DNA of 64,000 bases from Viola odorata (lineage: Eukaryota > Streptophyta > Magnoliopsida > Malpighiales > Violaceae), in assembly GCA_963691705.1 (NCBI GenBank), contig OY829544.1:3541501-3605500 (forward strand). Reading direction: 5' to 3'. Below, one piece after another: positions 22,488 through 32,872 of the stretch. The position numbers and the translations under genes were made by a program. The notes under the pieces were generated by a model that saw nothing but the letters and a program-made list of their open reading frames with translations, was not told the origin of the DNA and ran no database searches. Numbering within the stretch: position 1 is the stretch's first letter; each line of letters starts with the position of its first letter.

Positions 22488-22738
22488 TACGAGTAAAACT
22501 TGGGTAGATCATGATCTACCTAGATTATGATGTAAGATGATGACACATGTCCAAAAGTGTCAAGAATAGTGGTATTCTAGCACTATTTGGGGCACGTGTC
22601 ATCATCTTAGATTATGATGTAGGTAGATCATGATCTACCTAAGTTTTTTCCCTAGAATACCACTATTCTTGATACTTTTGGACACGTATCATCATCATAT
22701 ATTATGATGTACATCGTATGTATCCAAGTTTTATTCTC
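22488..22738. mobile_element. Foldback MITE with 20-base palindromes
   Basis: Inverted halves (AACTTGGGTAGATCATGATC... and its counterpart ending near 22738) share GTGTCAAGAATAGTGGTATT. It holds the exact palindrome AGGTAGATCATGATCTACCT at 22621-22640 and a near copy at 22501-22521. Related sequence extends to about 22430. It lies about 330 bases upstream of the bHLH start codon, so it may affect that promoter. Confidence 0.6.
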
Positions 22739-22739
22739 C

Positions 22740-25619
22740 TTTTGTCAAACTTTCCAAGAAAACAGGTAAAACTAATTCCTGCCGTGTGAAATGATAATAG
22801 ATTGTGGGCTGTATTTTTTTTAATGGTCACTAGCTACTACAGTATTACGCTACAATATTAATTAATTTGTGTTATTACATTAATGCCACGTTTTTTCGAT
22901 AGCAATGGCATTAGCAAGTCATCTTTGTTGATTTTGAGATTTTTTTAATAATAATATTTGGATTACCAACTAAAACTACTGAAATTGTTCATTAATCTTG
23001 AGATTAGCTAAGCTGATAATTTTTCCGGCAGCAACAAAAAAAACTTCATCCTATGTGGGTTTTTTCGAGTATTTTATTATTAAGTGAGAACAGTCTTTTA
23101 ATTTCCTCTCTCTCTTGTTTTAACAAATGTGCGTCAATTGTGGAATCAACACGTACGTGTATGATAGTACATTTTTGTCTGAACGAACTGGATTGCATTA
23201 TAATCGTAGTTGTAAAGTTAATTAACTGAAGTAGAAAAAAAATTGTAAACCCATGAAAAATGGAGAATTATTAAGGGAAAATTCACATTTAGACCTTGTT
23301 TATGAAAAACTACAGTGACTTACCAGTAAGAAATTTTTAATTGCTCTCAAAATGTCAACTTAATTATTGTCTCTTACTCACACTTAGCAGCGGGTGTTAA
23401 ATTTAGGGTGTTATTCACTTTCTCTCACTGCCACATCAGCTTAACACCCAACCAAAAAGTATTTAATACCAACTTCCCATAGCAGGGTGTTATTCAAGGT
23501 GTTATTCACTTTCTCTCCTTTCCACATCATTTAATCATATACCCCACCATATTTTTCATTTCTTTTTCTTATTAAATTTATAATTACTCTGATTTAAAAA
23601 GAAGAAAATGAAAATAAAGTGTAAAAAACTCTGATTTTTTTTAGTGTCCAAATAATACAAATCTAGTCTCAATTTATAGATCTCAGAAAATTAAAAATAA
23701 TGGTATATTTTTTAAAATTATTTTGAGTAATTATAATGAAAAAAACATTTAAAAAGAAGAAAATGAAAAAAAGTGTAAAAAATTCTGATTTTTTTTTGTG
23801 TTCAAATAATACAAACCTAGTCTCAATTTATAGATCTCAAAAAATTAAAAATAATGGTATATTTTTTATAAAATTATTTTCAGTATTTATTATAAAAAAC
23901 CTCATTTAAAAAATGAGGGGAAAAAAGTAAAGAATTCGGTGGCGCGCTACCATTGGGCGAGTAATTTTTTTTATTTTAAAAGAACTGACAGCGGGGACCA
24001 TCCGACTCAGCTGCACCATTTGCTCGTCCTTTGCTCCCCATTTGCTTCCCTGCTGCTGATGATAGTGATAAAGTTTGTTAATATGATTCGGCGTAAACTA
24101 TATCGCTTGTATGAGTAAGGGTTGACATTTGAATACTATTCTAACGATGAGGTGTATGAAGATAGAAAATTTAATCTATTTTTAGTATATCAACTTATGT
24201 TTTACACTTTAATCACATAAGTGATGGAGTCTATCACTAACAACATCCGTAAATATGAGATTCGTACGATAGCAAAGTAATGATCTCCAATAATTATATA
24301 TATCCAGATGTGATAAACAATGATTACTTACCAATAAAGATGTGATTTCACCTTAGATTATTTCATGTTGTGCATTGTTATAGTTTGTTTTTATTGTTTG
24401 GATCAAATGAGATTGGTTTAGTTTGGAATTTTTCTTTAACTTCTTACCATTGTTAACCAATAACGTAACACCACGTTGTTCAGAGAATGCTAGACCAGAG
24501 TACACCCGTTCCAGGAAATGTTGTTGGGCCGGTGAGTGTTATAGGGTCGACCCATTTAAGAGGGTTTGCTTTGATTGGAGCAGAAAAATAAAAAATATAT
24601 CACCCCAAATCTTATTTGAGCATTTTCAAATTTCAAGAGAATCGTTATTTCTCCAATATAGTTTTTCTTATTCTGCAGATTCAAATTTGAAACATAAATT
24701 AAAGATTTTTTAAGGTTTTATTTATCAATTAAAGTAGAGTTTATAGGTGGATGGTTGAGAGCACGGTTCCATATTTTGTTGTTGCATTGCTAAAATTTCG
24801 GATTTGACTCCTCTAATGTTGATTAAAACATGACCTATCATATTAGATCAATCTTATCCATTCATTACAAATAGATGATTGAGATTTACTCTAATTGATA
24901 TATTTTCATTTTTTTATGTATGTGAAAGAAATGAAATTGTCTGTTTTACTTAAAGGTTTTTAAATGTCTGATCCCAAAATTTCTAGTCGTCGAAAGTGAT
25001 TGAGAATCTTGTTGGCTCCTCACTGTCTAACACCTTTGACCAACGACCAACCGTAATTTTTCTTGTGACTTTTAATTCGGTCTGCGTTCCGGCCACTCTT
25101 TTTTTCTCCTTTTCTAATCGTATCACTTTAGAGAAATAGCAGCGAATCATCCAACAAAAAGAGAAACAACAGAGCAACCATTTCTTCTTGAGAACAAATA
25201 ATTAAATACTTTTTTGTCCCACCCTACTTATACGTATGAGTCTGGTGTTCATATTTTTCATCGAGCTTATTAAGGTTTTGTTGCCTACCTCATCATGATG
25301 TCATGGAGCAATCTTTTTTACCTCTCATAGACTCATACTCAGTGACTTTTGATTAGTAGTGTCAATTTATTCTTGAACTCATAAATCCGATTCCTAAGTA
25401 CCGATTTAAACAAAATTGGGATTAAAAATTTAGACTCATTTTATAGGTCGGGTCGTGACAGACCCATTTTAGGTCAAAGATTCAACAACTGAGTCAGCCC
25501 CGATCCCGTATGGGTAGGTCCCGTCTAACCCTTACTCACCCCTTTCCATCTTCTTTCTCTTAATCAACCGACCTCTCTCTCTGGGTTTGTATTTCAAAAT
25601 CAGAAAAGAAAAGGAAAAA
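22740..25619. other. Intergenic stretch with repeats, no gene recognised
   Basis: Contains twin GGTGTTATTCACTTTCTCTC motifs (23408 and 23498), a 155-base tandem duplication (23594-23911), and AT-rich sequence. Open frames at 24423-24713 and 24983-25177 have no domain I recognise and no gene context. Confidence 0.5.
23594..23911 (+). repeat. 155-base tandem duplication
   Basis: Two head-to-tail units starting TTAAAAAGAAGAAAATGAAA at 23594 and 23749, about 90% alike, each containing CTAGTCTCAATTTATAGATC. Confidence 0.8.
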
Positions 25620-26204
25620 AACGTCATCCCATATTTACAAAATTGCCACCCCGTTCGATTTACGAAATTACCATCCTATTCACTTCTTCATTCTAGGTTT
25701 TCCTCCACCCTCCTCCATACCCAAGCTCTCGCCACAACCTAGCCAACCGCCACCGCCACCACCACCACCACCGTGACCACCACCAAGGCAAGAGGTTTTC
25801 CCTCCTCCATACCCAAGCTCTCGGCCACAACCTAGCACACCGCCACCGCGACCGCCACCGCGACCGCCACGAAAGCAAGAGGTTTTCCTGCTCCCTCCTC
25901 CATACCCAAGCTTTCGGCCACAACCTAGCACACCGCCACCGCCACCGCTTCTTTCTTGCAGTTCTCGGCTCGACTGTTTCTTGGGTCCTATATTTCTTGT
26001 AACTTTTAATTCTGTCACTTTTTTTTTGCAGTGCTCGTGTTTGTATTGAGTAATGCCATGTTTTATGCTCTGAGTATGTATGGAACTATTAACGTCAAGG
26101 TTTTTTTTTGCAGCTACAGTAGAGCATAAGAGAGGTATTCCAAGAGCAGCTACAGTTGAGTTTGATGAAGAGGAGAGGAGTACGTAATTGGCAAATAAAT
26201 GCCA
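25620..26204 (+). repeat. Inverted left arm of F-box unit 2
   Basis: Full-length arm, outer end ACGTCAT, inner end GGCAAATAAATGCCA. It includes three imperfect units of about 85 bases (each starting AGGTTTTCC, with CATACCCAAGCT and CCGCCACCGCGACC blocks), then the TTTTTTTTTGCAG tracts. It mirrors 29170-29796 but lacks about 41 bases present there. Confidence 0.88.
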
Positions 26205-27523
26205 CTTTTGTTACTTTCCACGCCTTGAGCATAAGGTATTAGGTTCCATAGTATAGTACCAAATACTGATGGGTCAAACATTGAAATCTAAAGATACAGT
26301 TACCCGATGATGGGATTTTTTTTATGAGCATATAATCTGAGAATGAATTATGTTGATAATGTAAATCTTTTGAGAATTGATAATGTTGAAGTGATAATGG
26401 AAAGGTTTGATATAATTTACTACTTCTTACCCAGAAGCACATTGTTTCAGACTAGTTTGTTCAATTTCCTATCCTGAGATGTCATAAAAATTGATTTCCA
26501 TCCTTTTCTTTCAAAGTTATTCCCTGGCTTGCACATGCATGCTTGTGTTATCTGTCTTCATGCAGTTCGGAGTTATCACATACAAGAGTAATGAGCATAA
26601 GGAAGTAATTATTGGGTGTAAGTGAATACCCAAATAGAAGATCTCTTGTAAATTTATATCTGGACATTTATAGGGACAAGTTTAAAGATCATGTTTTTTT
26701 GCTCTTGGCAATAGTTGCGATGATTGCGTATGTTTACTTCTTATAATCACATATTTGGATCATGCTTGGCTTGTTAAGTAGCATGTCCTGTGTCAACACG
26801 TGAAGGATGGGATGTGTTAGTGCATCCTTGAATTATGTGTAGGAATCACCATGTCTGTCACTCATCATCTGAGATAAGCTTAGTTTTAGATAAGCCAAGG
26901 AAGACTAAAATCTGATTAGATTAATGCTTCAAATGGTCAGTTTAGATGATCAGCTCATGTCTAGTTGACTAGGATGCATTTTTCACTTACTAGATGTGTG
27001 TTATCATGATTCATATTTAATACGAGTTTGATTATCTTCAATTTTGTTGCAAACAATTCTGAGTGAACTGGTAGAGCTTCTCAGTCAGAGTTGTCTGGAA
27101 GGTTATTCCAGGTGGTGATGGGGAAGGTCCTTTATCGAGTTTTATCTTGAGCTGTTCGACATTGACTTCGAATTTTCTAGTGATGATGGCTTGAACTGAT
27201 ATGTATTCTTTTACTGTTGTAGTGTTAGTTTTTATGATGATACAATAGCACACTATGTTTTGTTGGCAAAGTATGGTTTCCCAAAAGGAAATTATATTAG
27301 CACATGTTGATATGATTGTCGGCAAAAAAGTACCATCAAATCAGTGTAGGCTTTTGTTCAATCTAACTGCAATATAACATGTCTGCTTCTTTCTTAATGC
27401 AAAATGAAACTAGCAGTTTCTTTCATCGAAGGTGGAATTGCTCTGTGTTGTTGTTTCTATTCCTGTCCTATTTCTGGTTATAGAACTTTTACAGAGTACG
27501 AGCAGAGAACTATTGATCACATA
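26205..27523. other. Unassigned stretch between left arm and F-box gene, unit 2
   Basis: Counterpart of 12441-13806. The minus-strand open frame at 27038-27325 is broken in unit 1 by a roughly 19-base deletion, so I do not treat it as a gene. The CATGCAG-TTCGGAGTTATC exon-like piece recurs near 26565. Confidence 0.5.
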
Positions 27524-29175
27524 CTATTCTAGTTGGTGTCTTGGCCAGAGCTGCTTCCACCTTGAGATCTCTTTCTCACTGTAAAGCTTTCTGATACCTC
27601 CATAAAAGCCATCGGCTTCATTCCCTTCTTCACGGTGGTCTTTCCTGTTTATTATCGCTCGTCTCCACTGCGAGCCTGGTGTGTATTGTTTGAAATCCAA
27701 GACCACCATGGCTGTCAGAATCAAGGCAGGCATCCATGTTAGACAAACTCCAAACAAACAAGAAAAGGTTTTTAGACCGAAAGAATCCTCAAAACCCAGA
27801 AAAGATAAAAATTGTGACCAACTGCTCAATCTAAGACCATTTTCTTACCATTGGATTGGCAACAGCAGTGATTCGTATGGCATGATTCGAGATGACAAAC
27901 AACACCATACCACCAACCTAGATGATCAAAATGTATGCACGTAAGTAGTTCATCATTGCATGACCAATCTAATATCGTAGACTGTCCAAATTCAGATGCA
28001 AGAAAGTTCAATGAACAAAGACCAAAACATGGCTCTAGCAAAACAATGTTGTTGAATTTGGTAGGAAGGAACTCGATCAACCCTAATTACTTTTATTATT
28101 TTTCTAGACATACCATAAGGGAATACATTACTTTTTCTCCATTGGATCTCAATATGATCATCAGGTTTCAAGTCATTTAAACAGTCCGAAACATGAAGAA
28201 CGCTTGCAGGAGTATCAATTGGTGGAGCTCTCAGCCTATCCCAGTTTATGTTCTGTTCTGCCGCTTGCTGAGCAAATGGAGGATACCTGCAACAACAAAT
28301 GCACTTCTTCATCTATGATGTCATAAGAATGAGAAAGTAGTAATCTTTTGGTGATTCTATTACCTAGCTTGAAAGGTGTCTGTCTGAGAATCATAACTGA
28401 GCTCTGCATCATAACATGAGAGCAAAAACCCATCACGTTCATCCTGGCACTAAACAAAATGAAAAAAGACATCATTAAATTGGACACCAACAAAAGTAGT
28501 AGTAGTATTTGTTGAGAGTTCGAATCCGGGCAATGGAGAAAAAACATGTGACAGTGATGACAACTGGGGAGACCACCAAACAATACTGCTCTATAACAAA
28601 CAATAATAGTAGTAGAGAACTTGCAAGAACTTATTATTTACCTCACGGTTATAGACCTGAGCAGGGAACGAAAACTTGCCATTTTCAAGAGAAAGGTACA
28701 AATCCATGGTTGAATCAGCTGTAAAAGAAGATGCTACTGGTTTTCCTTGGCCTTTGCTTTCAAAGTTTGTTTTACTCCAAGAAAAAGGCCATAAAGAACT
28801 ACCAATATCAGATCTTAATAAACTTTTTTCATTTTCTTGGTCCAAGACTCTTGATCTCTTCCTTAAAGAAGCCATGTGCCATTGCCACTCCCTAAAAGCA
28901 GCAGCATCAATCACTCTGGCCCATTTCAGCTCCAGATGTTTCTTCCACAAATGATCACTTGCACAACTTTCCCTCAAAGATTTGCAAACTGTTGCCATTC
29001 TGCACAACTCAGATAGTGCAAGTCTCTCAAGAATGGATTCCAAGGCCAGGTCAGGCAAATCAAGAAGAGAAATTGCAAACTGATCATCATCTTCTTCCTC
29101 CATAGTTATAGTTCCTCGCAATTTTGAACCATGATGATGATGACCCATCTTCTTGATCTTTAGCAGAACTGGCAT
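27524..29175 (-). CDS. F-box protein, At2g26850-like, copy 2
   Basis: Same five-exon structure as copy 1: 28642-29175, 28364-28449, 28114-28286, 27849-27917, 27524-27711; 349 residues. It differs from copy 1 by one fewer His in the N-terminal run and a few substitutions (for example Pro to Leu in the F-box after ILERLA, Thr to Ala after LELKW, Glu to Asp in the last exon). All splice sites and the F-box are intact, so both copies could be expressed. The Pro to Leu change lies in a position usually Pro in the F-box core, so copy 1 has the more typical F-box. Its upstream region is the right arm, next to the L-galactose dehydrogenase promoter in divergent orientation. Confidence 0.88.
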
Positions 29176-29796
29176 TTATTTGCCAATTACGTACAAAGGT
29201 ATTACAAGAGCAGCTACAGTAGGGCAAAAGAGAGCTCAATTTTCCTTCCCTGCTCTTGGAATACCTCTTATGCTCTACTGTAGCTGCAAAAAAGCCTTCA
29301 CGTTAATAGTTCCATACATACTTAGAGCATAAAACATGGCATTACTCAATACAAACACGAGCACTTCCAAGTTCCAACCAAAAAGTAGCCAAACTATAAC
29401 TTAAAACTGCAAAAAAAAGTGAAAGAATTAAGACTTACAAGAAGAAATATAGGCCCCAAGAAACAGTCGAGCTGAGAACTGCAGGAAAGAAGCGGTCGCG
29501 GTCGCGGTGTGTTAGGTTGTGGCCGAGAGCTTGGGTATGGAGGAGGGAGCAGGAAAACCTCTTGCTTTCGTGGCGGTCGCGGTGTGCTAGGTTGTGGCCG
29601 GGAGAAAGGAAACCTTTTGCCTTGGTGGTGGTCGCGGTGGCAGTGGGCTAGGTTGTGGCGAGAGCTTGGGTACGGAGGTGGGAGGAGGAAAACCTAAAAT
29701 GAAGAAGTGAATAGGATGGGAATTTCGTAAATAGAACGGGGTGGGAATTTTGTAAATAGAATAGAGTGGCAATTGTGTGAATATAGAATGACGTGT
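29170..29796 (-). repeat. Right arm of F-box unit 2
   Basis: Upstream/5'UTR region of F-box copy 2, inverted relative to 25620-26204. The GC-rich repeat part is shorter than in unit 1 (a deletion near 29600). The palindrome TGACGTGTACACGTCA is at 29789-29804. Confidence 0.85.
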
Positions 29797-30470
29797 ACAC
29801 GTCACGTCCGCTTGCTAATTTCGGCAGACTATTCTGCTGCTCATATTCATAACATGCTGCTGCTCCTCGTGGTGTTGTTAAATCTGTTCATGGAATTTTT
29901 TTTTTAAATAAATAAATAATAATTGAAGTCGGGTTCAATTTGAAAAAGTCTGAGTTGAAGGGTCGAGACTGACCCAACAGCCCCGTATAATACATATACT
30001 AAGTCAAGGCGGGGCAACTAATAGCTTAATATTACTTTTTAAACAGTAGTGAAGGTAATATTTTAGTTTCAAGTCTTTTTTTTTCTTCGAGTCTTTTTAT
30101 CCTCAATTTAATCTAATACTACTAATAAATAAATAAATAAAAAATCAAGACGGACCGAAGTTTAGCGCTTTAAACTAAAACCCAGGCCAAATAATTACCC
30201 ACATCAAGTATGGTTTCGGACGGCCCATCATCAGATCAGATACTAAAAGGATAAAGTAATTAATAGAAGACTATCCAGTACACGTGGGAATGGGCCCCAC
30301 GAAGAGGAGAGTCAATCCACTGCCACTCACCCCACCCACCTCCTCTCAGAGTCTCCTCCTCCAACTAACTTTCTTTTCACCATCTTTTTTTCAGAACCGA
30401 AACGTTAAAAGTAGAACACCGCACGCTCGCTCGCTCGCTCTTCCTACTTTTCCCCCTGTGACAAAGAAAA

Positions 30471-32423
30471 ATGTCAGCTGCACCCCCTTATTTGGCGCTC
30501 CGCCCTCTAGGAAACACCGGCTTGAAGCTCAGCTGTGTCGGCTTTGGCGCTTCACCACTCGGCAGAGTCTTCGGCCCCGTCTCTGAACATGACGCCATCG
30601 CTTCTGTCCGCGCCGCCTTCAACCTCGGCATCAACTTCTTCGACACCTCCCCGTTCGTTTCTTTCGTTTTCGTTAATTACTTTCTCATTTCCCGCGGTTT
30701 GAAACGTCGTCGTACCTAGCAGTTAGTAGTATCCACTAATTGCAGAACTCACCGCAGTTTGATTTCAATTATATAATTTAGGTTTTACTGTAATTATGAG
30801 TATGATGAGTTCATTATATTAGGATTTAGGAGTTTACTAGTGCCATGTTTTGTAATTTTAATGGAGTTTTTTGGTAGTGTTGTATAGGTATTACGGAGGA
30901 ACATTGTCGGAGAAGATGCTTGGTAAGGCACTTAAAGCATTAGGAGTTGCGAGAAGTGAGTATATTGTGTCAACGAAGTGTGGGAGATATGCTGAGGGCT
31001 TTGATTTTAGTGCTGAGAGAGTTACTAGGAGCATCGACGAGAGCTTGGAAAGATTGCAATTGGATTATGTTGATATACTCCAATGCCATGATATTGAGTT
31101 TGGTTCCCTTGACCAGGTCAGTGATTGTTTTCCCCTATTAGCTGTACAAACGCATTTCTAGTGTAGCTGGAATTGTTCCACACAGATGCATGCACACTGC
31201 ACAGTCACTCACGTGTGTGTTAGTTAAATTTTGAGGAAACTCTCATGTTCTGCTCTCATATGTTGGAAGATTGTGAATGAGACTATTCCTGCTCTAGCGA
31301 AGCTTAAGGAAGCTGGGAAGATTCGCTTCATTGGTATAACTGGACTTCCTTTAGAAATTTTTACATATGTGCTCGACCGGGTGCAACCAGGCACAGTTGA
31401 TGTGATTCTGTCATATTGCCACTACAGTATTAATGATTCAACACTGGTAGATTTATTGCCATACTTGAAGAGCAAAGGGGTGGGTGTTATTAGCGCTTCT
31501 CCACTTGCAATGGGGCTACTTACCGAGAATGGACCTCCAGAGTGGCATCCAGCTTCACCTGAATTAAAGGTTCTCTCTCTTATTTCTGCATCATATTTTG
31601 CTGTATGTCTGTTACTATAGAGCCCTAATGAAGATCTTGGCAGCAAATTTGTCTTGGTACATAACCTTTACTAGAGATCAGATTACACCTGTGCTGGATG
31701 TAATAGGAAAACCTATGTGCATGTATAAATATGAAACACCCCACCACATGATTCAGTGCTGATACAGTTATTTTAAGTTCAACACATGTTTGCCAAATAT
31801 TTAGTAATTTTTGGAACTGTGATCAATCCTGGTAGTAGAATGAGGAATATTATCCCATGAGCCATGAGATTGAGCATGATTCTATCATTACATATGATGA
31901 TATGAATGTCAACTATGCTTCCTATTCCTTTTGCAAATTTTAGTTTGTTACTTCATATGCTTTGTCTTCCCCAGTCTGCTTGTCAAGCTGCTGCTACCTT
32001 TTGTAAAGAGAAGGGAAAGAATATCTCAAAGATAGCAATGCAGTACAGTTTATCGAATAAGGACATATCGTCCGTACTGGTCGGCATGAACTCTGTCAGA
32101 CAGGTTTGTTCCCTTTTTTCTAGGATGAACTGAGTATATTGTGTCAACGAAGTCCTTTGTTAATGAACTGCAGCTACCTTGAAACCCACTATTTGTTTCA
32201 CTTGCACTGTTTTGTGTGCACAAGGCCTCCTCATATATGCGTGAATGCCATGGTTATCGTTCTTGAGTTAATAATGTGCTGACTTGGTGATCAGGTTCAG
32301 GAGAATGTTGCTGCTGCGACAGAACTTGCAACTTTTGGGAAGGATCATGAAACTTTATCAGAGGTTGAAGCTATTCTGAGTCCCGTAAAGAATCAGACTT
32401 GGCCCAGTGGTATCCAGAGCTGA
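30471..32423 (+). CDS. GalDH: L-galactose dehydrogenase (aldo-keto reductase)
   Basis: Five exons: 30471-30652, 30888-31116, 31270-31569, 31975-32103, 32295-32423; 322 residues, close to the 319 of Arabidopsis At4g33670. The enzyme oxidises L-galactose to L-galactono-1,4-lactone with NAD+ in the cytosol, the penultimate step of the Smirnoff-Wheeler ascorbate pathway. The aldo-keto reductase tetrad is visible: Asp58 and Tyr63 (NFFDTSPYYGG), Lys91 (IVSTKCGRY), His128 (ILQCHDIEF). YCHYSIND, GLLTENGPPEWHP and the C-terminal PVKNQTWPSG are family signatures. The start is the first ATG after a CGCTCGCTCGCTC-containing leader. It ends 449 bases from the convergent S-acyltransferase gene. Confidence 0.96.
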
Positions 32424-32872
32424 TGTTTTTTCTTGCTCTATGATCAATTTATATTTCACTTTGCCGGACTTGTGTTTTCCTACTGTGCTGTACTCGAAAG
32501 CCTTGGTTCCATCTGAAAGCTCATCCTATCGAATTGAGGAAAAACTAAATAACTATTAAGACATTTGTGTAAGGGAAGCCAAAGCCCAAAGCTCACAGAT
32601 CTTTTTTCAATTTCATCAATACGTCTATTTAATACTTAATACCCTATCATACGCATAAGATGGCAGAGATTTAGTAACTGAAGCTCAAAACAACAAAGGA
32701 AAATTAGAAGGATTTCATTTCTATTTGGAGTTTTAAATGTACCTACAATGTCACTCGTGTCAACCACAAACATTTGAATGTACATACAGTAGGAAATTGT
32801 ATCATCGACAAGCATATGCAGCAAGCAACCAAGAGAACACCCGGCTGAGCCACAAACCCGTGGGGAATTGCC

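Larger units (their letters stand above)
25620..30040. repeat. F-box unit, copy 2 (about 4.4 kb)
   Basis: Direct repeat of 12005-16349, complete on its left side: left arm 25620-26204, unassigned 26205-27523, F-box gene 27524-29175 (minus), right arm 29170-29796, then shared flank to 30040. The two units diverge beyond GCTTAATATTACTTTTT. It lies 430 bases upstream of the L-galactose dehydrogenase start codon. Confidence 0.9.

Noticed and set aside
24423..24713. 96-codon plus-strand ORF
   Set aside because: No family, AT-rich surroundings, no promoter signal; probably a chance frame.
25680..26018. Gly/Arg-rich ORFs on the minus strand of the unit 2 left arm, and similar ones in the other arms
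   Set aside because: Low-complexity translation of the minisatellite; unit number and frame differ between arms.
27038..27325. 95-codon minus-strand ORF between left arm and F-box gene
   Set aside because: Its counterpart in unit 1 is disrupted by a deletion and the protein has no recognisable family.
30284..30586. 100-codon plus-strand ORF overlapping the start of L-galactose dehydrogenase
   Set aside because: Different frame from the enzyme's exon 1 and no conserved content; chance frame in the leader.
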